Origin: JAICIG01 sp035532215
Lineage (GTDB): Bacteria > Planctomycetota > Planctomycetia > Pirellulales > JAICIG01
NCBI GenBank assembly: GCA_035532215.1
Contig: DATKRK010000428.1
Location: forward strand, 1-9,853
DNA length: 9,853 nucleotides
Direction: 5' to 3'
Shown here one piece after another: positions 6,065-9,853 of this stretch. The position numbers and the translations under genes are program-made. Each line of letters starts with the position of its first letter. Position 1 is the stretch's first letter. Under the pieces are notes generated by a model. That model was not told the DNA's origin. It ran no database searches and saw nothing but the letters and a program-made list of their open reading frames with translations.

Positions 6065-6685
6065 TCAGGGCAAATTCAGCCAGTGCGGCCACCAGGTTTC
6101 CAACCGGAGTCGGCTGACGACTTCGACCAACGCGGGCAGCCAGATCCAGCGCGCGGCGCGGCGGCACTCGTTTCGCAGCGCGCGGACGCTCACCGAAATC
6201 GTCGCGGGCGTGTGAAAGTTGGCGAAGCGGGGCCAGAATCTCGGCGTGCGCCGGCAGTAGCGCAGATAGGGTTCGCCCAGCGTTTCGCTCAAGTAGCGTT
6301 CTTCGGCCGGGACGGTCGCCCAGGCATAGAACACGGCGCCGAGCAGAATGCCGAGGGCGAAGGTGGCGCTTCGAAGCGTCAAAGCCGCCGAGACGGCAAT
6401 CAGAAACGTGCCGACGTACAACGGATTGCGGCACAGCGAATACGGCCCCTCGCAAACGACGGTCAGCCGCTTGCGGCCGCCAATATAGAGCGTGGCCCAG
6501 AAGCGGATCGCTGCGCCGGCGACAAACGCCGCCCAGCCGAGCGCCTCGAACGTGACGCGTCTCCCCATGGCATCGGGCAACGCGGGCGCCGAGAACGCCA
6601 CGGCGGCGCCGAACACGAGTAACAACAACGAGCCTACCAGTCCGCGAAACCGGAAGGCCCAACTGGCTGCCATTTCTGTTTCCAC
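6065..6685 (-). CDS. Isoprenylcysteine carboxyl methyltransferase-like membrane protein
   Basis: This is a 206-residue protein with hydrophobic segments near residues 12-34, 46-68, 90-104 and 107-124. It carries the ICMT/PEMT-type signature EGPYSLCRNPLYVGTFL (79-95): GPY 80-82 and RNPLY 86-90. It also has PAEERYLSETLGEPYLRYCR (126-145), where the Glu pair and G-x-x-Y-x-x-Y precede an Arg/Pro motif RFWPRF (149-154). Family members transfer a methyl group from S-adenosylmethionine to a lipid or prenyl-cysteine acceptor in the membrane; bacterial substrates are usually unknown. The GTG at 6685 has a G-rich Shine-Dalgarno-like stretch upstream; ATG 6673 (MAASWAF) is an alternative start. The gene converges on the transporter with 40 bp between stops, and diverges from the GH2 gene across 246 bp. 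In that gap I see only an inverted pair GCCGAAA (6723-6729) and TTTCGGC (6764-6770). Confidence 0.85.
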   Translation of the reverse strand: METEMAASWAFRFRGLVGSLLLLVFGAAVAFSAPALPDAMGRRVTFEALGWAAFVAGAAIRFWATLYIGGRKRLTVVCEGPYSLCRNPLYVGTFLIAVSAALTLRSATFALGILLGAVFYAWATVPAEERYLSETLGEPYLRYCRRTPRFWPRFANFHTPATISVSVRALRNECRRAARWIWLPALVEVVSRLRLETWWPHWLNLP

Positions 6686-6931
6686 GGTCCCCCAACTCCC
6701 CCGGAAGCTCTGCCGACGTCAAGCCGAAACGCAACTCCTTGTCCAGGGCGGGGATCGTAGTCATTTCGGCTCTCCGGAACAAGCCCGCTTGCCAAGGCTC
6801 GTTTGGCGATTTATTCCACATTTCGACCGCTGGCGCCGGGCGCTTTACCGCAGGAATGGCCCGAGCTACGCTACAGGACTCTGGCGTTTGGGAAATGCGC
6901 CGCGAATCTCACTTCTGCAACAGGTTACGCC

Positions 6932-9220
6932 ATGACCTCCCTGATTCGGATCGTTGGGCTGCTCTTCGCGTGTTCATCCGTCGCCGCCGCCGAGGAGGCG
7001 TGGAAGCCGGCGCCCGCGCCGCTCGCGACGCGTTGGGCGAAGGACGTCTCGCCCGAGCGCACCCTTCCGGAATATCCTCGGCCGCAGTTGGTGCGAGAAG
7101 CCTGGCTGAATCTCAACGGCCTGTGGGAATACGCCATCGCGCCCAAAGACGCCGAGCAGCCCTCGCAGTTCGCCGGGCAGATTCTCGTTCCGTTCCCGAT
7201 CGAATCGTCGCTCTCGGGCGTGATGAAGCGCGTGCAGCCTGCGGAGCGAATCTGGTATCGCCGCACGTTTGCGCTCGACAAAGCCTGGGCCGGCAAGCGC
7301 GTGCTGCTGCACTTCGGCGCGGCCGATTGGCGCGCGACGGTCTGGGTCAATGGCCGGCGCCAAGGCGAACATTCCGGCGGCTATGATCCGTTCAGTTTCG
7401 ATATCACCGAGGCGATCAAGCCGGGCGCCGAACAGGAAATCGTGGTTTCCGTCTGGGATCCGAGCGACGCAGGCCCGCAGCCGCGCGGCAAGCAGGTGAG
7501 TAAGCCGGGCGGCATCTATTACACGCCCAGTTCGGGCATCTGGCAGACCGTGTGGCTCGAAGCGGTCCCCGAAGCTTATATCCCCTCGCTCAAAATCACG
7601 CCCGACGCCGATCGGCGACGCGTGCGATTCAACGTCGATGCCATCGGCATGAGCCCCAGCGACCGACTCGCGGTGAAAGTGACCTCGGTTTCGCTCGGCG
7701 ACGAGGCTCGCCACCTCAAGGGGCCGGCGCAGGCGGCCGCGATCGGCGAAGCGCTCGAACTCGAACTCCCCGAGGCCAAACTCTGGTCGCCCGACGAGCC
7801 TTGGCTGTATCACGCGGCCGTTTCACTCGTGTCGGCCGACGGCCGCACGCTCGACGAGGTGCAGACCTATTTCGGCCTGCGCAAGGTTGCCGTCGGCCCG
7901 GACGATCGCGGCGTGACGCGAATTCTGTTCAACGACAAACCGCTGTTCATGTTCGGCCCGCTCGATCAGGGCTTCTGGCCCGACGGACTTTATACGGCGC
8001 CGACCGACGAGGCGCTGCGGTTCGACGTCGAGACGACCAAGCGGCTGGGCTTCAATATGTGCCGCAAGCACGTCAAGGTCGAACCGGCGCGGTGGTACTA
8101 CTGGTGCGACAAGCTCGGCTTGCTGGTCTGGCAGGACATGCCTAGCGGCGAAAAGTCGGTCGGCCCCGGCAAGGGCGAGATCCAGCGGATGGCTGAGTCG
8201 GCGGCGATCTACGAGCAAGAACTGAAAGCCATGATCGACGCCCGGCGCAACTCGCCTTCGATCGTGGCCTGGGTCGTGTTCAACGAAGGCTGGGGGCAAT
8301 TCGATACGGTCAGAATCACGCAGTGGACCAAGAAGTACGATCCCTCGCGGTTGGTCGATTGCGCCAGCGGCTGGAACGATTTTCCCGCGGGCGACATGCA
8401 CGACATTCACAACTACCCCGCGCCGAAATCTCCGCAGCCCGAGTCGAAACGGGCTGCCGTGCTGGGCGAGTACGGCGGTTTGGGACTGCCGCTGGAAGGA
8501 CACACCTGGCTGGCCAAGAACAACTGGGGATATCGCAGCTATCCCAATCGCGAGGCGCTGTCCGACGCTTATTTCGATCTGCTCGTCGGCCTGCGGCCGC
8601 TGATCGCCTCGCCCGGCCTCTCGGCGGCCGTGTACACGCAGACGACCGACGTCGAAACCGAAGTGAACGGCCTGTTGACCTACGACCGCGACGTGCTGAA
8701 GATCGACGCCGATCGGCTGGCCAAGGCGCACGCCAAGCTCTATTTGCCGCCGCCGGTCTATGAAACGCTGCTGCCGACGTCGCAGCAAGCCGCGCACGAG
8801 TGGAGATTCGTCTTCGAGCAGCCGGCCGGCGACTGGTTTGCCGCCGATTACGACGCCGCCGCCTGGTCGACCGGCCCCGGCGGCTTCGGCACGCAAGGCA
8901 CGCCCGGCGCGGCGGTCCGCACCGAGTGGAACGGCCCCGAGATTTGGCTGCGGCGCGAGTTCGAACTTTCGGCCGACCAGCTCGACAAAGACCGCCAGCT
9001 CGTGCTCTCCATCCACCACGACGAGGACGCCGAGATCTATCTCAACGGCGTGCTCGCCGCCGCGGTCAAAGGCTTCACCACCGACTACGTGCAAACCGCC
9101 GTCAGCCAAGAGGCTCAATCCGCATTGCACGCCGGCCGCAACCTGATCGCCGTCCACTGCAAGCAAACCGGCGGCGGGCAGTATATCGACGTGGGGATTG
9201 TGAGGGTTAAGGAGAGGTGA
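6932..9220 (+). CDS. Secreted glycoside hydrolase family 2 enzyme (beta-galactosidase/beta-mannosidase-like)
   Basis: This is a 762-residue GH2 enzyme. An export signal (MTSLIRIVGLLFACSSVAAA) is probably cleaved after Ala19 or Ala20; a lipoprotein reading at LFAC14 is less likely. Domains in order are: a sugar-binding jelly roll, about 53-210 (LNGLWEYAI, RIWYRRTF, VWVNG, GGYDPFSFDIT); an Ig-like domain, about 212-318; a TIM barrel, about 325-610; and an extra C-terminal beta domain, about 622-762 (HHDEDAEIYLNG, GGQYIDVGI). The barrel has the expected catalytic pair: acid/base Glu452 in VVFNEGWGQFD and nucleophile Glu513 in LGEYGG. The enzyme should hydrolyse a beta-glycosidic bond in the periplasm; whether the sugar is galactose, mannose or glucuronic acid cannot be read off. 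ATG 6932 is chosen for the signal peptide and AGG at 6922-6924. No transporter or regulator for sugars is adjacent. Confidence 0.92.
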   Translation: MTSLIRIVGLLFACSSVAAAEEAWKPAPAPLATRWAKDVSPERTLPEYPRPQLVREAWLNLNGLWEYAIAPKDAEQPSQFAGQILVPFPIESSLSGVMKRVQPAERIWYRRTFALDKAWAGKRVLLHFGAADWRATVWVNGRRQGEHSGGYDPFSFDITEAIKPGAEQEIVVSVWDPSDAGPQPRGKQVSKPGGIYYTPSSGIWQTVWLEAVPEAYIPSLKITPDADRRRVRFNVDAIGMSPSDRLAVKVTSVSLGDEARHLKGPAQAAAIGEALELELPEAKLWSPDEPWLYHAAVSLVSADGRTLDEVQTYFGLRKVAVGPDDRGVTRILFNDKPLFMFGPLDQGFWPDGLYTAPTDEALRFDVETTKRLGFNMCRKHVKVEPARWYYWCDKLGLLVWQDMPSGEKSVGPGKGEIQRMAESAAIYEQELKAMIDARRNSPSIVAWVVFNEGWGQFDTVRITQWTKKYDPSRLVDCASGWNDFPAGDMHDIHNYPAPKSPQPESKRAAVLGEYGGLGLPLEGHTWLAKNNWGYRSYPNREALSDAYFDLLVGLRPLIASPGLSAAVYTQTTDVETEVNGLLTYDRDVLKIDADRLAKAHAKLYLPPPVYETLLPTSQQAAHEWRFVFEQPAGDWFAADYDAAAWSTGPGGFGTQGTPGAAVRTEWNGPEIWLRREFELSADQLDKDRQLVLSIHHDEDAEIYLNGVLAAAVKGFTTDYVQTAVSQEAQSALHAGRNLIAVHCKQTGGGQYIDVGIVRVKER

Positions 9221-9250
9221 CGCGGAAACGCGATGGCTTGACCGTACTCC

Positions 9251-9326
9251 ATCCGTGAAATCAGTGTTATCCGTGGTTTGCTCTTGCGTCGGGACATGAA
9301 CCACGGATTGCACGAATGGCACGGAT
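9251..9326. repeat. Inverted repeat built from 9-nt units downstream of GH2 gene
   Basis: The left arm 9251-9278 is three 9-nt-spaced units (ATCCGTGAA, ATCAGTGTT, ATCCGTGGT). The right arm 9299-9326 is the same triad inverted, matching at 22 of 28 positions, with the inner 10 bp (ATCCGTGGTT and AACCACGGAT) perfect around a 20-nt loop. It starts 31 nt after the GH2 stop and could act as a transcript-end stem. There is no U-tract, so it is listed as a repeat rather than a terminator. Confidence 0.65.
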
Positions 9327-9373
9327 CGTGGCGGGCAAGGAGTTGAAGGGAGCAAGCCGACCGGTGAAGTTTT

Positions 9374-9532
9374 GTAGGGTGGGCACTGCCCACCAGAATT
9401 GCCGCTGCGCCCAAAAGCGAGCGCAGAGCGAACGGTGGAGGCTTGCTGCACTTTTCGGAGCGCGCATCGGCGCGCAGAGTTGCCAAGGATTGAGAACGCT
9501 GCGACAGTGCTGGTGGGCAGTGCCCACCGTAC
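9374..9532. repeat. REP-like inverted pair of GTAG hairpins (family A, copy 2)
   Basis: The left unit is GTAG (9374-9377) plus GGTGGGCACTGCCCACC. The right unit (9511-9532), read on the minus strand, is GTAC followed by the same palindrome, a one-base change in the tetranucleotide. The right unit lies inside an additional palindrome CAGTGCT (9505-9511) and AGCACTG (9534-9540). The 115 nt between the units encode nothing convincing. The left unit including its TTTT/TTT lead matches the copy at 2037 almost base for base. Confidence 0.75.
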
Positions 9533-9598
9533 GAGCACTGCGGCGGTGATTTATATTTCGGCCGATTCATTTATATCGCCGCGCGCGGCACGCTTGCG

Positions 9599-9707
9599 AA
9601 CCGGCGCCGCGGCGCGAAATTCTTCGAGAAAACAAGGGTTTCGCGCCGCGCGGGGCCCTCTGCGGAGGCGCCAAAACAGGGCATTTCATGCCCGATCGGC
9701 GCCGGTT
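9599..9707 (+). other. Multi-branched foldable region upstream of truncated gene
   Basis: A closing stem AACCGGCGC (9599-9607) with GCGCCGGTT (9699-9707) encloses three hairpins. These are a perfect 12-bp stem CGCGGCGCGAAA (9608-9619) with TTTCGCGCCGCG (9639-9650), a small CCTC-TGCG-GAGG (9657-9668), and GGGCAT-TTC-ATGCCC (9679-9693). The layout is a junction with several arms, starting about 200 nt upstream of the GTG at 9803. It could be a structured 5' leader, an independent small RNA, or the end of a mobile element. No known riboswitch was recognised, and the strand is assumed from the downstream gene. Confidence 0.4.
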
Positions 9708-9736
9708 TAGCGCCAATACCGTTGAAATAGGCGCAA

Positions 9737-9801
9737 GTCACAGTCCTTGAGTACCTTGGGGTTTGAAAAAGAACCCACCAAGGCAGCAAGGAGGCTGTGA
9801 C
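9737..9801 (+). promoter_or_regulatory. Shine-Dalgarno-sequestering hairpin
   Basis: A 65-nt stem-loop is formed by GTCACAG (9737-9743) with CTGTGAC (9795-9801), TCCTTG with CAAGGA, CCTTGG with CCAAGG, and GGTT with AACC, around an A-rich apical loop. The ribosome binding sequence AAGGAGG (9788-9794) lies in the descending strand: AAGGA is paired and the last GG is bulged. The GTG start at 9803 follows immediately. In a folded message the start would be hidden. A protein, RNA or temperature switch is possible, as is simple repression like that of some transposase genes. Confidence 0.5.
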
Positions 9802-9802
9802 C

Positions 9803-9853
9803 GTGAGCGCACAAGGAATGTGTTTGTTGCCGGCCGATGAGGCGGGCCGGATT
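9803..9853 (+). CDS. Start of an unidentified gene, truncated by window end
   Basis: Only the first 17 residues are visible (MSAQGMCLLPADEAGRI when read from GTG). I chose GTG 9803 because AAGGAGG (9788-9794) is 8 nt upstream; GTG 9797 is too close and ATG 9818 has only a weak AAGGA directly abutting it. The family cannot be recognised from so short a piece. The strong ribosome binding site and the structured leader support a real gene. It does not resemble the start of an IS200/RAYT transposase as far as I can tell. Confidence 0.45.
   Translation, partial: MSAQGMCLLPADEAGRI

Noticed and set aside
4128..6215. 695-residue + strand frame overlapping the transporter
   Set aside because: Arg/Ala-rich translation in a shifted frame of a clear membrane protein gene; no motif and no ribosome binding site.
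6030..6821. 263-residue minus-strand frame overlapping the methyltransferase-like gene
   Set aside because: It lacks the ICMT motifs, which lie in the other frame, and is Arg-rich; its first 45 residues lie in the divergent intergenic region without a clear ribosome binding site.
7823..9538. 571-residue minus-strand frame opposite the GH2 gene
   Set aside because: Shadow of GH2 coding; its amino-terminal part runs through the repeat region and includes translated repeat sequence.

Overview
The window looks like a stretch of a high-GC planctomycete-type chromosome. I infer this from the gene families and the intergenic repeats, since no marker gene is present. The coding DNA has strongly G/C-rich third codon positions, which produces very long antisense shadow reading frames. 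Most intergenic gaps carry hairpin-forming repeats.

Layout. Positions 1-444 are non-coding, with a nested inverted repeat (25-118) and a 25-bp-arm hairpin (334-390). Two thioredoxin-fold genes follow on the + strand: a PRX-like thioredoxin-domain protein (445-1032) and a YbbN/CnoX-type thioredoxin with a TPR-like tail (1133-1996). A REP-like pair of GTAG hairpins sits between them. Next comes a terminator-like hairpin, a second type of REP-like pair (2037-2145), and a small two-helix membrane protein (2216-2455) in DNA less GC-rich than its surroundings. Positions 2456-2979 hold no convincing gene but contain two large adjacent fold-back elements (2588-2698 and 2706-2920), each bordered by runs of seven or eight A.

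An AIM24/TIGR00266-family gene (2980-3771) and a KimA-like APC-superfamily potassium transporter (3826-6024) probably form an operon. They converge on a minus-strand isoprenylcysteine carboxyl methyltransferase-like membrane protein (6065-6685). This gene diverges from an exported glycoside hydrolase family 2 enzyme (6932-9220). The last 630 bases are again repeat-rich: a 9-nt-periodic inverted repeat, another GTAG repeat pair, a multi-branched foldable region, and a 65-nt hairpin that buries the Shine-Dalgarno of a gene starting with GTG at 9803 and running off the window.

The genes are not one obvious pathway. The first pair suggests redox and protein-quality functions, the second ion homeostasis and membrane organisation, and the GH2 enzyme polysaccharide degradation. 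The least ordinary content is the non-coding structure: two families of GTAG-headed REP/iREP-like hairpin pairs without a transposase in view, the two tandem fold-backs upstream of the AIM24 gene, and the structured leader of the truncated last gene. No complete defence system, CRISPR array, tRNA, rRNA or transposase was found.
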